Notes under the pieces: model-generated
Databases searched by the model: none
What the model saw: the letters and a program-made list of their open reading frames with translations, nothing else
Told to the model about the DNA's origin: nothing
Part shown: one piece after another, positions 16,113 to 25,900 of the stretch
Layout: every line of letters begins with the position of its first letter
Position numbering within the stretch: position 1 is the stretch's first letter
Source of the DNA: Mannheimia glucosida
GTDB taxonomy: Bacteria > Pseudomonadota > Gammaproteobacteria > Enterobacterales > Pasteurellaceae
Reading direction: 5' to 3'
Assembly: GCF_046267875.1 (NCBI RefSeq)
Contig: NZ_CP176502.1
Span: forward strand, 1,302,001-1,366,000
DNA: 64,000 bases
Translations under genes and position numbers: made by a program

Positions 16113-17540
16113 TTAGAGTGCTTGAATTTTTTTAATCACATTGGTGGTAGAGCAGCCGTTTTCAAAGTTTAACACTCTGACATCACCACCGTTTGCCCAT
16201 ACTTCTTGGCTACCGGCGATTTCTTCCGGTTTGTAATCGCCACCTTTTACTAATAAATCCGGCAAAATTTCACTAATTAAGCGTTGCGGTGTATCTTCAT
16301 CAAAAGGTACAACCCAATCTACAGAGGCTAAACCAGCTAAAACTGCCATACGGGCAGCTAAATCATTAATCGGGCGAGCTTCGCCTTTTAGGCGTTTTAC
16401 CGAAGCATCGGTATTGACGGCTACAATTAATCGGTCGCCTAATTTACGGGCGTTTTCTAAATAGGAAACGTGGCCGGGGTGGAGAATATCAAAGCAACCG
16501 TTCGTCATCACGATCTTTTCGCCACGTTTTTTCGCTTCTTCCACAATCGCTTTTAATTCGGCTTCGGACACCACGCCAAAACCGGTGCTGGTGCGTTGGT
16601 GAATCGCATTTTCCAGCTCAACCGGGCTGACTGTTGATGTACCTAATTTACCTACTACTACACCGGCAGCAGCGTTCGCTAAATAGCAGGCTTCTTCATA
16701 GGCTCTGCCATCGGCAATCGCAGTGGCTAATACACTGATTACGGTATCGCCGGCACCGGTTACATCATAAACCTCTTTGGCTTGGGTCGGCAGATGATAA
16801 GGCTCGTGGTTCGGGCGAAGTAAGGTCATTCCTTTTTCCGAACGGGTAACTAATAGTGCAGATAAATCATAGTCGGCAACCAGTTTTAACCCTTTGCTGA
16901 CAATCTCATCCTCATCTTTACAATGCCCAACCACCGCTTCAAATTCCGACATATTTGGTGTAAGCAATGTTGCCCCACGATAGCGTTCAAAGTCTATGCC
17001 TTTCGGGTCGATCAACACCGGCACGTTCGCATTGCGGGCAATTTGGATCATTTGTTGCACCGATTCCAACGTGCCTTTGCCGTAATCTGAAAGAATTAAT
17101 GCACCGTAAGCGGTGATTTCTTGCGAAAGTTTTGCAAGTAGGGCAGTGGAATCGACATTATGAAAGCCCTCTTCAAAATCTAACCGTAATAATTGCTGAT
17201 GGCGGGAAAGAATCCGCAATTTGGTAATGGTTGGGTGCGAATTAATCGCCACACATTGATTTTGAATCTGGTGTGAATTCAGTAATTTATCTAAAGCACG
17301 TCCGGCATCATCATCGCCAATTAAGCCGTGTAATGTTACCGGTACGCCAAGACTGGCGATGTTCATCGCCACGTTTGCCGCACCGCCGGCACGCTCTTCA
17401 ATATCTTGTACTTTAACCACCGGCACAGGGGCTTCAGGCGAAATTCGATTGGTTGCCCCGAACCAGTAACGGTCTAACATTACATCGCCAAGCACCAGCA
17501 CTTTAGCATTATTAAATTTTGGAGAGTATTGCATCATCAT
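16113..17540 (-). CDS. hldE: Bifunctional heptose-7-phosphate kinase / heptose-1-phosphate adenylyltransferase
   Basis: Makes ADP-heptose for the LPS inner core. The N-terminal ribokinase-fold domain (about residues 1-315) has VLGDVMLDRYWFG, GGAANVAMN and the anion-hole/catalytic DVTGAGDT. The C-terminal cytidylyltransferase-fold domain (about 340-475) has MTNGCFDILHPGHVSYL with the HxGH motif. The 475-residue length is normal. Three consecutive ATG codons leave the exact start open by two residues. The pathway's phosphatase gmhB is in the same window near 36 kb. A dispersed palindrome lies just upstream. Confidence 0.95.
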   Translation of the reverse strand: MMMQYSPKFNNAKVLVLGDVMLDRYWFGATNRISPEAPVPVVKVQDIEERAGGAANVAMNIASLGVPVTLHGLIGDDDAGRALDKLLNSHQIQNQCVAINSHPTITKLRILSRHQQLLRLDFEEGFHNVDSTALLAKLSQEITAYGALILSDYGKGTLESVQQMIQIARNANVPVLIDPKGIDFERYRGATLLTPNMSEFEAVVGHCKDEDEIVSKGLKLVADYDLSALLVTRSEKGMTLLRPNHEPYHLPTQAKEVYDVTGAGDTVISVLATAIADGRAYEEACYLANAAAGVVVGKLGTSTVSPVELENAIHQRTSTGFGVVSEAELKAIVEEAKKRGEKIVMTNGCFDILHPGHVSYLENARKLGDRLIVAVNTDASVKRLKGEARPINDLAARMAVLAGLASVDWVVPFDEDTPQRLISEILPDLLVKGGDYKPEEIAGSQEVWANGGDVRVLNFENGCSTTNVIKKIQAL

Positions 17541-17561
17541 AGTTAATATTCTCTGTTAAAT

Positions 17562-17627
17562 GATGGCGCAAGCGGCCACGCTTGTGCCATTATTAGTTTT
17601 AGCACAAGCGTGGACGCTTGCGCTATC
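17562..17627. repeat. Dispersed 66-bp palindromic repeat, copy 1
   Basis: The left arm starts GATGGCGCAAGCGGCCACGC and the right arm is its near-perfect reverse complement ending in GTGGACGCTTGCGCTATC. The arms are about 27 bases with a short AT-rich centre. A second copy with the same arms is at 49066-49134. It lies between der and hldE and would form a long hairpin in either transcript. Confidence 0.9.
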
Positions 17628-17635
17628 GTTAGATA

Positions 17636-19171
17636 TTATTTCTTACTTTTCTTAATAAACTTCATCAAACGTTTACGTTTGCGTAATTGGCTTGGCGTTA
17701 GTTTGTTTTTCTTACCGGCAAACGGGTTATTGCCTTCTTGGAATAAAATCCGAATTGGCGAGCCGATAATTTTTAAACTTTTACGGAAATAATTACTTAA
17801 ATAACGTTTGTAAGAATCCGCTAATTTTTCAACCTGATTGCCGTGAATCACAATAATTGGTGGGTTGTAGCCACCCGGGTGAGCATATTTTAATTTCACT
17901 CGGCGACCATTAACCAATGGTGGTTGGTGTTCATCAGCAGCCATACGCAAAATGCGAGTCAGCATTGAGGTCGAGGTTTTTTGCGTTGCACAAGCGTAGG
18001 CTTCTTTTACCGAATCAAACAAATTCCCCACGCCTGAGCCGTGCAATGCCGAGATAAAATGCACTCTGGCAAAATCAATAAAATCTAAACGGCGATCTAA
18101 CTCCGATTTCACTTGATCTTTAATATCTTGCGATAAACCGTCCCATTTGTTTACTACAATTACCAATGAACGACCGGCATTCAGAATAAAGCCGAGTAGT
18201 GATAAATCCTGATCGGAAATGCCTTCACGAGCATCAATGGTTAATAGCACCACGTTTGCATCTTGAATGGCTTGCAAGGTTTTAATTACCGAGAATTTCT
18301 CAACCGCTAAGTTCACTTTGCCACGCTTACGCACGCCGGCGGTATCAATAATGGTATATTGCTGACCGTCACGCTCCATTGGAATATAGATAGAATCACG
18401 GGTTGTTCCCGGCATATCATAAACCACCACACGCTCTTCGCCTAAAATGCGGTTGGTCAGCGTTGATTTACCGACATTCGGACGACCGACAATCGCAATT
18501 TTGATATTTTTATCTTCAATCGACTCTTCTGCCTCTTCTGCCAAGACTTCATCTAATAATGCCGCATCTTCTTCGCTCTCAAAGTCGAATTCGGTATCCC
18601 ATTCATCGGTTTCTTCATTTGCAACATTTTCAGCATTTTCGCCCGCTTGTTCTTCGTTAAATTGCTCAGCATTTAGCTGTTCTCCTAACGGAGCTAACAC
18701 TTGCTCGATAAGCTGTGTAACTCCACGCCCTTGTGCAGCGGCAATTTGTTCTACTTCGCCTAAGCCTAATTGATAGAATTCGGCACAGTGAGAGTCGGCA
18801 TCAATACCATCGGTTTTATTGGCAACCACCACCGTGGTTTTTTCACGTTGGCGTAAATATTGAGCAATGCCGACATCAGCAGGTAATAATCCGGCTCGGG
18901 CATCAACCAAGAAAAGCACCACATCGGCTTCTTCAATCGCCAATAACGATTGTTCTGCCATTTTTTCTTCTACGCCTTCTTCAGTGCCATCAATACCACC
19001 GGTGTCGATTACGATGAAATCGTAGCCTGCAATATTAGCGTGGCCATATTTACGATCTCGGGTTAAGCCGGGAAAATCTGCTACTAAGGCATCTCGGGTG
19101 CGAGTTAAACGGTTAAATAAAGTCGATTTGCCGACATTAGGTCTGCCCACTAGGGCAACAACAGGAGTCAT
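17636..19171 (-). CDS. der: Ribosome-assembly GTPase Der (EngA)
   Basis: An essential GTPase of 50S subunit assembly with two tandem G domains. The first P-loop is VGRPNVGKSTLF near residue 7, and the second is VGRPNVGKSTLT near residue 217. Each has DTxG (DTGGIDG, DTAGVRK) and NKxD (NKTDG, NKWDG) motifs. A KH-like domain and basic C terminus (KLTPSQLRKRKRLMKFIKK) bind rRNA. A very acidic linker of about 50 residues joins the G domains. The start at MTPVVALVGRP is the conserved one; the ten-residue upstream extension is unlikely. Confidence 0.96.
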   Translation of the reverse strand: MTPVVALVGRPNVGKSTLFNRLTRTRDALVADFPGLTRDRKYGHANIAGYDFIVIDTGGIDGTEEGVEEKMAEQSLLAIEEADVVLFLVDARAGLLPADVGIAQYLRQREKTTVVVANKTDGIDADSHCAEFYQLGLGEVEQIAAAQGRGVTQLIEQVLAPLGEQLNAEQFNEEQAGENAENVANEETDEWDTEFDFESEEDAALLDEVLAEEAEESIEDKNIKIAIVGRPNVGKSTLTNRILGEERVVVYDMPGTTRDSIYIPMERDGQQYTIIDTAGVRKRGKVNLAVEKFSVIKTLQAIQDANVVLLTIDAREGISDQDLSLLGFILNAGRSLVIVVNKWDGLSQDIKDQVKSELDRRLDFIDFARVHFISALHGSGVGNLFDSVKEAYACATQKTSTSMLTRILRMAADEHQPPLVNGRRVKLKYAHPGGYNPPIIVIHGNQVEKLADSYKRYLSNYFRKSLKIIGSPIRILFQEGNNPFAGKKNKLTPSQLRKRKRLMKFIKKSKK

Positions 19172-19355
19172 TTTGTATCCTCTATATCCAGTTATTTGCA
19201 AAATCGTTGCAAAAATTGGCTTATTATAGCGGAAATTTGGGGAAGTTGAAATTAGAAGAAGATCGGGAACACGGGGAGGAACGCACGGCGTGCGTCCGCA
19301 AGCGGTTAAAAATGTTCAATTTTTTGCAAATATGCCTAAAAGAATGTGCTGAGAA

Positions 19356-20663
19356 TCATTCTTCTAGCCGTAATGCTCTTGAAAAACTTTGCAAGCCGGT
19401 GGAGTTGCCACTTTTTGCCATTGCTTGTAACGCTTGGGTTGGAGCGTGTAGTAACTGGTTGGTGAGTTTGTAGCTTAGCTCGCTCAACACTTTTTGGCTG
19501 TCTTGCCCTTGACTGATTGCTTGCAGGGCTTTTTCCAACAACTCTTGGCGTGTTTGCTCTGCGTCTTGGCGGTAGCGTTTAATTAAATCGCTAGACTGCT
19601 GTTGTTTTAACCATTCAAAAAACGCTTTGCTTTCCTCTTTGACAATTTCAGCGGCTTGTTTGGCGGCTTCTTCACGCTGAGCCATATTGCGTTGGATAAT
19701 ATTTTGTAAATCATCAACACTATAAGAATAAACGCCATCTAAATCGCCGGCTTTTTCATCAATATCACGAGGGACGGCAATATCAATCAGCAAAAATGGG
19801 TCAAATTGGCGTTGTTTTTGTGCAATTTCCACCATTTCTTTGCTAATTAGCGTATCAGGGCTACCGGTGGAGCTAATGACTACATCAGCTTGGTTTAAAC
19901 CGAGCTGCAAAGCACTTAACGACAGAATTTGCATTGGAGCGTTTAGTTTTTCCGCCAACATTTCCGCCCGAATATGGGTGCGATTTGCCAACATTATATT
20001 TTTCGCCCCGTGTTGAATTAAATAGCGGGCGACTAATTCAATGGTTTCGCCTGCCCCTACCAGCAAAAAGCGTAACTTGCCAAAATTATCGAAAATTTGA
20101 CGGGCTAAACCGCAAGCAGCATAAGCAACCGACACCGCTTGGCTACCGATTTCGGTTTCGGAACGTACTCGTTTGGCGGTGGCAAAGGTGCGTTGGAACA
20201 AGCGAGAAAGCTTGGTGGACATTGCTTTTTGCTGATGTTGGTAGAAATCTTCGCTATATTGATAGGCTTGTTTAACCTGCCCTAAAATTTGTGGTTCGCC
20301 TAAAATTAGTGAATCTAATCCGCTTGCCACTTTCATTAAGTGGCTAGCGGCGTCTAAATTTTGTTTAAAATATAAACATTCACGCAACTCGTTTTCATCA
20401 AGTTGATGAATTTGGGCAAACCAGCGGAAACATTGCTCACGCCATTGGATATTTTCCTCGCTCTCTTCACGGGGAGAAATATTAGGCTGGTGGAAATAGA
20501 GTTCGGTGCGGTTGCAGGTAGAAAGAATGACCACGCTTTCAGCCAATCCGCTCGTTTGGATTTGTTCAAGAGCCAGTTTACGTTTGTCATCTACAAACGC
20601 CACTTTCTCTCTTAAACCCACAGAGGCGGTTTTATGGTTGATTCCTAACGCTAAAATTGTCAT
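19356..20663 (-). CDS. hemA: Glutamyl-tRNA reductase
   Basis: Reduces Glu-tRNA to glutamate-1-semialdehyde with NADPH, the first step of the C5 haem pathway. The catalytic cysteine is in STCNRTELYF near residue 50. The GLDSLILGEPQILGQVK family signature is near 100, and the Rossmann LLVGAGETIELVA is near 190. The C-terminal dimerisation domain is helical. The start MTILALGINHKTA matches the family; four extra upstream codons are unlikely. It is 435 residues and lies upstream of der with about 180 bases between them, including one uptake signal. Confidence 0.96.
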   Translation of the reverse strand: MTILALGINHKTASVGLREKVAFVDDKRKLALEQIQTSGLAESVVILSTCNRTELYFHQPNISPREESEENIQWREQCFRWFAQIHQLDENELRECLYFKQNLDAASHLMKVASGLDSLILGEPQILGQVKQAYQYSEDFYQHQQKAMSTKLSRLFQRTFATAKRVRSETEIGSQAVSVAYAACGLARQIFDNFGKLRFLLVGAGETIELVARYLIQHGAKNIMLANRTHIRAEMLAEKLNAPMQILSLSALQLGLNQADVVISSTGSPDTLISKEMVEIAQKQRQFDPFLLIDIAVPRDIDEKAGDLDGVYSYSVDDLQNIIQRNMAQREEAAKQAAEIVKEESKAFFEWLKQQQSSDLIKRYRQDAEQTRQELLEKALQAISQGQDSQKVLSELSYKLTNQLLHAPTQALQAMAKSGNSTGLQSFSRALRLEE

Positions 20664-20917
20664 TGCTACCCACAAAAATAAAGATCAAAATAAAAACGCA
20701 AGTATTTTAATCAAGAGCGTGAAGTCGTGCAAATGATTGTGTTGATAGGTTTGATTTATCACAAGGTTGCTACCTCTTAAGGAGTAAAGAGGATAAGACA
20801 ACTTGGATTAAATTTTCGATTAGGGGTAAATTTTTTCTGAATTTCAACGTATAATAAAACTCCATTTTAAGCGATAACAAGCGGTCTGATTTCCACAAAA
20901 ATTTACAAGGAGGCCTT

Positions 20918-23116
20918 ATGGTAGCAATTCGTTATTCCCATCAACTTGATCCGAATAATTTTGAGTTGTCGAGTTGGTGTGCAAGCCTGAATATGTCTCC
21001 TGTGACTTTTGAGCAGATTCACAATGCGTGGACTTATGCACAGGAAAAGCTGGATACAGACTACAGCCTGATGTGGTATGGCATCGAAATGGTTGAAGTA
21101 TTGCACGGTTTGAATATGGACGATGACAGTTTGGTTGCCGCCTTGCTTTTTCCGCTGGTCAAACACAATGTAATCGACTTGGTGCAATTAAAAGAAGATT
21201 TCAGTAACGACATCAAAAACTTGGTGAAAGGCGTACTCGAAATGGAGAATATCCGCCAGCTTAGTGCCAATAATGTGTCGGATCTGCAAATTGACAATAT
21301 CCGCCGTATGTTACTGGCGATGGTGGACGATTTCCGCTGTGTGGTGATTAAACTTGCCGAGCGAATCGCCTACCTGCGTGACGGTAACCACCATTCCGAA
21401 GAAGATACCGTGCTTGCCGCTAAAGAGTGTTCCCACGTTTATGCCCCGCTTGCCAATCGCTTAGGAATCGGACAGCTCAAATGGGAGCTGGAAGATTACT
21501 GTTTCCGCATTTTACACCCTGTCTCTTACACCCAAATTGCTAAATTTGAATTGGGCGAACGCCGTGTGGATCGTGAGCGTTATATTGCAAATTTTGTGGC
21601 AGAACTGACCGCTTGTTTAAGCCCTGAAATCAACAATGTACAGATTTATGGTCGCCCGAAACATATTTATAGCATTTGGAAGAAAATGCAGAAAAAACGC
21701 TTGAAATTCAATCAGTTATTTGATGTGCGAGCGGTGCGGGTGATTGTGCCAACGTTAGAAGATTGCTATACAGCATTAGGCATTATTCACACCAAATATA
21801 CCCATTTGCCGGAACATTTCGATGATTATATTGCCAACCCGAAACCTAACGGCTATCAGTCTATTCATACGGTTGTATTAGGCGAAGGCGAAAAAGCGAT
21901 TGAAGTGCAAATTCGTACCCAGCAAATGCACGATGACGCGGAGCTAGGCGTAGCCGCTCACTGGAAATATAAAGAGGGCGCAACAGCAGGGCGTTCCGGC
22001 TACGAAGAAAAAATTGTGTGGTTACGCAAATTGCTCGAGTGGCAAAACGATCTTGCCGATTCGGGCGATATGGTGGCGGAAATGCGTTCGCAAATTTTTG
22101 ATGATCGTGTTTATGTCTTTACCCCGAGAGGCGAGGTGATCGATTTACCACAAAAAGCCACACCGCTTGATTTTGCTTATGCGATTCATAGTGAAATCGG
22201 ACATCGTTGCATTGGTGCAAAAGTGGCAGGGCGGATTGTGCCGTTCACTTACCATCTGCAAATGGGCGATCAGGTTGAAATTATCACCCAAAAAGAGCCG
22301 AACCCAAGCCGAGATTGGCTCAATCCGAATACCGGTTTTGTGAACACCGGCAAAGCTCGCTCAAAAATTATTGCGTGGTTTAAAAAATTAGATAGAGAGA
22401 AAAATATTCCAATCGGCAAAGAAGCCCTTGAAGCCGAAATGGAAAAATTCGGTTTTACACTCAAGCAAATTGAAGAATATGCACTGCCTCGCTATAACTT
22501 AAAACAGTTTGACGATCTCTATGCCGGTATTGGCGGTGGTGATATTCGGCTTCATCAGCTAATGCACTTCTTGCAATCAAAATTAATTAAACCGACTGCC
22601 GAACAAGAAGACGAAGCGGTGCTTAAACAGGTGAATAAAAACACCAATCAGCCGAAGCCAAGCAAAGGCTATGTGATTGTAGAAGGGGTGGGGAACTTAA
22701 TGCACTCCATTGCCCGCTGCTGCCAGCCAATTCCGGGCGATCCTATTGTTGGTTACATCACTCAAGGCAGGGGCATTTCGATTCACCGTGCAGATTGCGA
22801 GCAACTGTTTGAATTACAAAGTCTAAATCCTGAGCGAGTTGTGGAGGCTGATTGGGGAGAAGGCTACACATCAGGCTTAAGCTTAACCATTCGAGTGATT
22901 GCCAATGACCGCAACGGATTACTGCGAGATGTCAGTGCAATTATGGCAAATGAAAAAGTAAACGTGTTAGGCGTTTCCAGCCGAACTGATGTGAAACGCA
23001 GCCTCGCAACCATTGATATGGAAATTCAGCTTAACAACGTTGAAATTTTGAATAAATTATTGGCTCGCATCGCTCAATTAGATGATGTTATTGAGGCAAA
23101 ACGGCTTTCGAGTTAA
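20918..23116 (+). CDS. relA: GTP pyrophosphokinase RelA, (p)ppGpp synthetase I
   Basis: A ribosome-associated alarmone synthetase responding to uncharged tRNA. The N-terminal HD region is degenerate: VAALLFPLVKHNV replaces the hydrolase HDxxED motif, so it should be synthetase-only. The synthetase domain runs about 235-390 (RPKHIYSIWKKM, IANPKPNGYQSIHT). TGS (VYVFTPRGEVIDLP), Zn-finger/CC (ARCCQPIPGDPIVGY) and ACT domains follow. The 732-residue length is typical. In the synthetase site HFDDY replaces the EFDDY I recall for E. coli RelA. AAGGAGG precedes the ATG. Confidence 0.95.
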   Translation: MVAIRYSHQLDPNNFELSSWCASLNMSPVTFEQIHNAWTYAQEKLDTDYSLMWYGIEMVEVLHGLNMDDDSLVAALLFPLVKHNVIDLVQLKEDFSNDIKNLVKGVLEMENIRQLSANNVSDLQIDNIRRMLLAMVDDFRCVVIKLAERIAYLRDGNHHSEEDTVLAAKECSHVYAPLANRLGIGQLKWELEDYCFRILHPVSYTQIAKFELGERRVDRERYIANFVAELTACLSPEINNVQIYGRPKHIYSIWKKMQKKRLKFNQLFDVRAVRVIVPTLEDCYTALGIIHTKYTHLPEHFDDYIANPKPNGYQSIHTVVLGEGEKAIEVQIRTQQMHDDAELGVAAHWKYKEGATAGRSGYEEKIVWLRKLLEWQNDLADSGDMVAEMRSQIFDDRVYVFTPRGEVIDLPQKATPLDFAYAIHSEIGHRCIGAKVAGRIVPFTYHLQMGDQVEIITQKEPNPSRDWLNPNTGFVNTGKARSKIIAWFKKLDREKNIPIGKEALEAEMEKFGFTLKQIEEYALPRYNLKQFDDLYAGIGGGDIRLHQLMHFLQSKLIKPTAEQEDEAVLKQVNKNTNQPKPSKGYVIVEGVGNLMHSIARCCQPIPGDPIVGYITQGRGISIHRADCEQLFELQSLNPERVVEADWGEGYTSGLSLTIRVIANDRNGLLRDVSAIMANEKVNVLGVSSRTDVKRSLATIDMEIQLNNVEILNKLLARIAQLDDVIEAKRLSS

Positions 23117-23186
23117 TTTACAAGCGGTCGTTTTTGCTAAAAAATTTACTTATAACAAAGTAGTAATGAGCATACTTGAAGCGTAG

Positions 23187-23206
23187 GGGCGAAAAATCTT
23201 TCGCCC
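23187..23206. repeat. TAGGGGC-type hairpin between relA and dxr
   Basis: GGGCGAAA (23187-23194) pairs with TTTCGCCC (23199-23206), preceded by GTAG and followed by TTAT. It is related to the hairpins at 532, 53191 and 53251. It may act as a weak relA terminator, since it lies 70 bases past the stop. Confidence 0.6.
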
Positions 23207-23235
23207 TTATCAGTCATTAGATAAAGAGAAACAGA

Positions 23236-24426
23236 ATGAAAAAATTAGTGATTTTAGGTTCAACCGGTTCTATCGGTAAAAGCACCTTATCGGTGGTTGA
23301 TCATAACCCAAACCAATATGAGGTGTTTGCCTTAGTTGGTGGTAAGAATGTTGAATTAATGCTGGAGCAATGTCGTCAATATCAGCCGACTTTTGCGGCA
23401 ATGGATGATGAAAAAGCCGCACAAGCATTAAAAACGGCATTGGCAACTTTGGGGTCTAAAACTGAAGTGTTAGCCGGTCAAGCAGCTATTTGTGAGCTTG
23501 CTGCACATTCCGAAGTGGATATGGTAATGGCTGCTATTGTAGGGGCAGCAGGACTATTGCCGACGCTTTCTGCAGTGAAAGCCGGTAAAACCGTGTTGTT
23601 GGCGAATAAAGAATCGCTGGTAACCTGTGGGCAAATTTTTATTGATGAAGCCCGTAAATCTGGGGCGAAACTTTTGCCGGTGGATAGTGAACATAATGCG
23701 ATTTTTCAATCTCTCCCACCGGAAGCCCAGCAAAAAGTCGGGTTTTGTCCACTCGCTGAACTGGGTGTCAGTAAAATTATTTTAACAGGATCGGGTGGAC
23801 CGTTCCGTACTAAGCCATTAAATGAATTTGATGCGATTACACCGGCTCAAGCAGTGGCTCACCCTAATTGGTCGATGGGAAAAAAGATCTCGGTCGATTC
23901 AGCCACAATGATGAACAAAGGCTTGGAGTATATTGAAGCTCGCTGGTTGTTTAATGCCTCGGCGGAGGAAATGGAGATCATCATTCACCCGCAATCAATT
24001 ATTCATTCAATGGTGCGTTATATTGACGGCTCGGTGATTGCTCAAATGGGCAACCCTGATATGTGTACGCCAATTGCTCACACGATGGCATATCCAAACC
24101 GAATTAATGCCGGTGTGCCACCATTAGATTTCTTTAAATTAAAAGAGCTAACTTTTATTGAGCCGGATTTTGCCCGTTACCCGAACTTAAAATTAGCGAT
24201 TGAGGCTTTTGCAGAAGGACAGCATGCGACAACAGCGATGAATGCCGCCAATGAAATTGCCGTTGAGGCGTTTTTAAACGAGCAAATCCGCTTTACGGAT
24301 ATTGTGAACGTGAATAGAGCGGTGGTGGAAAATATTGCTCCAATTCAAGTCAGTGAAATTGCTGATGTATTGCATATTGATAAGCTCGCCAGAGAATTAG
24401 CAAAACAAGCAGTGTTGCAACTTTAG
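23236..24426 (+). CDS. dxr: 1-deoxy-D-xylulose 5-phosphate reductoisomerase
   Basis: The second enzyme of the MEP isoprenoid pathway; it converts DXP to MEP with NADPH and a divalent metal. The NADPH-binding GSTGSIGKSTLSVV is at the N terminus. The metal/substrate motifs PVDSEHNAIFQSL (near 150) and GSGGPFR (near 188) are present, as is the NWSMGKKISVDSATMMNKGLE loop (shown here in family order near 215). The length is 396 residues. It is often followed by uppS and cdsA in other bacteria, but here a terminator and a convergent antiporter gene follow. Confidence 0.96.
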   Translation: MKKLVILGSTGSIGKSTLSVVDHNPNQYEVFALVGGKNVELMLEQCRQYQPTFAAMDDEKAAQALKTALATLGSKTEVLAGQAAICELAAHSEVDMVMAAIVGAAGLLPTLSAVKAGKTVLLANKESLVTCGQIFIDEARKSGAKLLPVDSEHNAIFQSLPPEAQQKVGFCPLAELGVSKIILTGSGGPFRTKPLNEFDAITPAQAVAHPNWSMGKKISVDSATMMNKGLEYIEARWLFNASAEEMEIIIHPQSIIHSMVRYIDGSVIAQMGNPDMCTPIAHTMAYPNRINAGVPPLDFFKLKELTFIEPDFARYPNLKLAIEAFAEGQHATTAMNAANEIAVEAFLNEQIRFTDIVNVNRAVVENIAPIQVSEIADVLHIDKLARELAKQAVLQL

Positions 24427-24436
24427 CGGAGAAAAG

Positions 24437-24464
24437 AAAATGCCTACAAATTTGTAGGCATTTT
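24437..24464. terminator. Bidirectional terminator dxr / nhaC-like
   Basis: AAAATGCCTACAAA (24437-24450) and TTTGTAGGCATTTT (24451-24464) are a perfect palindrome with A/T runs on both sides, placed 10 bases after dxr and 8 bases after the convergent antiporter gene. Confidence 0.9.
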
Positions 24465-24471
24465 TCACATA

Positions 24472-25854
24472 TTAGTTAGCTTTTTTACTGATTGTTACCC
24501 CGGTAAATCCAAAAATTAAGGTAAGGATTAAACAGATATAACAGAAGAATGCGTATGGTAGATAATCTAACACCGGTACATTTAATACGCTACTGATAAA
24601 GACACCGCATACACTCCAAGGCACTAACGGGTTGATAACTGTGCCTGCATCTTCAATGGTACGGGATAAATTTTTCAACTCTAAACCTAAGCGTTCGTAA
24701 GTTGAGCGGAAAGTATTACCCGACAATAATAAACTTAAATATTGCTCACCGATTAAGACGTTAATTCCCACCGCGGTGCTGGCAACCACAAAGGTAACTC
24801 GTCCGGTATTGGTTAAAAAGCCGCTAATGCCTTTCAGTAATGCCGGCAAAATACCGAGGATTTGTAATAATCCACCCAAGCTTAATGCTAATACGACAAT
24901 GGTAATGGTAAAGAACATACTGTTAATCCCTCCTCGAGAGACTAACGATGCCACATCTCCTAAATCCACGCCTTCAACGGGTTTATAACCGGTAAAGAAA
25001 TAATTACCGAGTTGTTCTAATGTCGGCGAACTATGAATATAGGTAATCACTAATGATAATGCGACAGTAGTAACAATGATATAAATCGAATTAATCCGTT
25101 TCATTGCCATTAAAATTAAGGTAATGAAAGGCAATAATGTATAACCGTGAATCAAGCCTGTTTCTTGTAAATTGGTTTTTAATGCCTCAATGTTGGCTAA
25201 GTTGTGAGCATCAGAAGGATCGGTTAAAAACCAAAGGAATAGTGCTGTTAAACCCCACGCCGGAATGGTGGTATAAAGCATATTGCGGATATGAGCGAAC
25301 ATATCAATGCCCACTACAGAAGCGGCAATAGTAGTTGTATCTGAAAGCGGCGAGGTTTTATCGCCAAAAAACGCCCCTGAAACCACCGCTCCTGCGACAA
25401 TTGCAGGGTTCGCCCCAAAAGCGGAAGCCATTCCGATAAAGGCAACGCCAATGGTGGCGGTGGTGGTTAAACTACTACCTAATGCAATCCCCACTACTGA
25501 ACTTAACGCAAAAGCCGAAATATAAAATAACTCAGGCGAAATAATGCTTAAACCGTAATACATTAAGGTTGGAATTGCCCCCGACATCATCAACGCCGAT
25601 ACCAATAAGCCGATGAAAAAGAATAAGTAAACTGCCCCAATTCCTGACATCAAGCCTTTAGACATCCCATCTTGCATCTCTTTAAACGGGATTTTATTGA
25701 CTAATCCAAACAATAACAGAATGACAATAACCGCTAAAATTGAAATTTGCGGTACCCAACCCAGCCCGATCATCGTAAAACCTAAGATAAAAACGGTTAA
25801 AAGTGACAGTATGACAGCGGTAGTCGGTTTTAATTTAAGTAGGTAGTGGTTCAT
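24472..25854 (-). CDS. nhaC: NhaC-family Na+/H+ antiporter-like transporter
   Basis: An inner-membrane carrier of 460 residues with about eleven to twelve hydrophobic segments. The family-typical GDKTSPLSDTTTIAA lies near residue 166, with GSSLTTTATIGVAF before it and EDAGTVINPLVPW near 397. The NhaC family includes Na+/H+ antiporters and the malate/lactate antiporter MleN, so an organic-acid exchange role is also possible. It is the last gene of a minus-strand run that begins with a solute-binding protein, 46 bases downstream of the flavoprotein gene, which suggests a linked function. Confidence 0.85.
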   Translation of the reverse strand: MNHYLLKLKPTTAVILSLLTVFILGFTMIGLGWVPQISILAVIVILLLFGLVNKIPFKEMQDGMSKGLMSGIGAVYLFFFIGLLVSALMMSGAIPTLMYYGLSIISPELFYISAFALSSVVGIALGSSLTTTATIGVAFIGMASAFGANPAIVAGAVVSGAFFGDKTSPLSDTTTIAASVVGIDMFAHIRNMLYTTIPAWGLTALFLWFLTDPSDAHNLANIEALKTNLQETGLIHGYTLLPFITLILMAMKRINSIYIIVTTVALSLVITYIHSSPTLEQLGNYFFTGYKPVEGVDLGDVASLVSRGGINSMFFTITIVVLALSLGGLLQILGILPALLKGISGFLTNTGRVTFVVASTAVGINVLIGEQYLSLLLSGNTFRSTYERLGLELKNLSRTIEDAGTVINPLVPWSVCGVFISSVLNVPVLDYLPYAFFCYICLILTLIFGFTGVTISKKAN

Positions 25855-25900
25855 TCATACTCCTAGATTTATTATTCTTAAAACAAACGTGCATTATAGA

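Noticed and set aside
18447..18773. A long serine-rich open frame on the plus strand
   Set aside because: It is antisense to the acidic linker of der; its composition mirrors that linker and it has no ribosome site.
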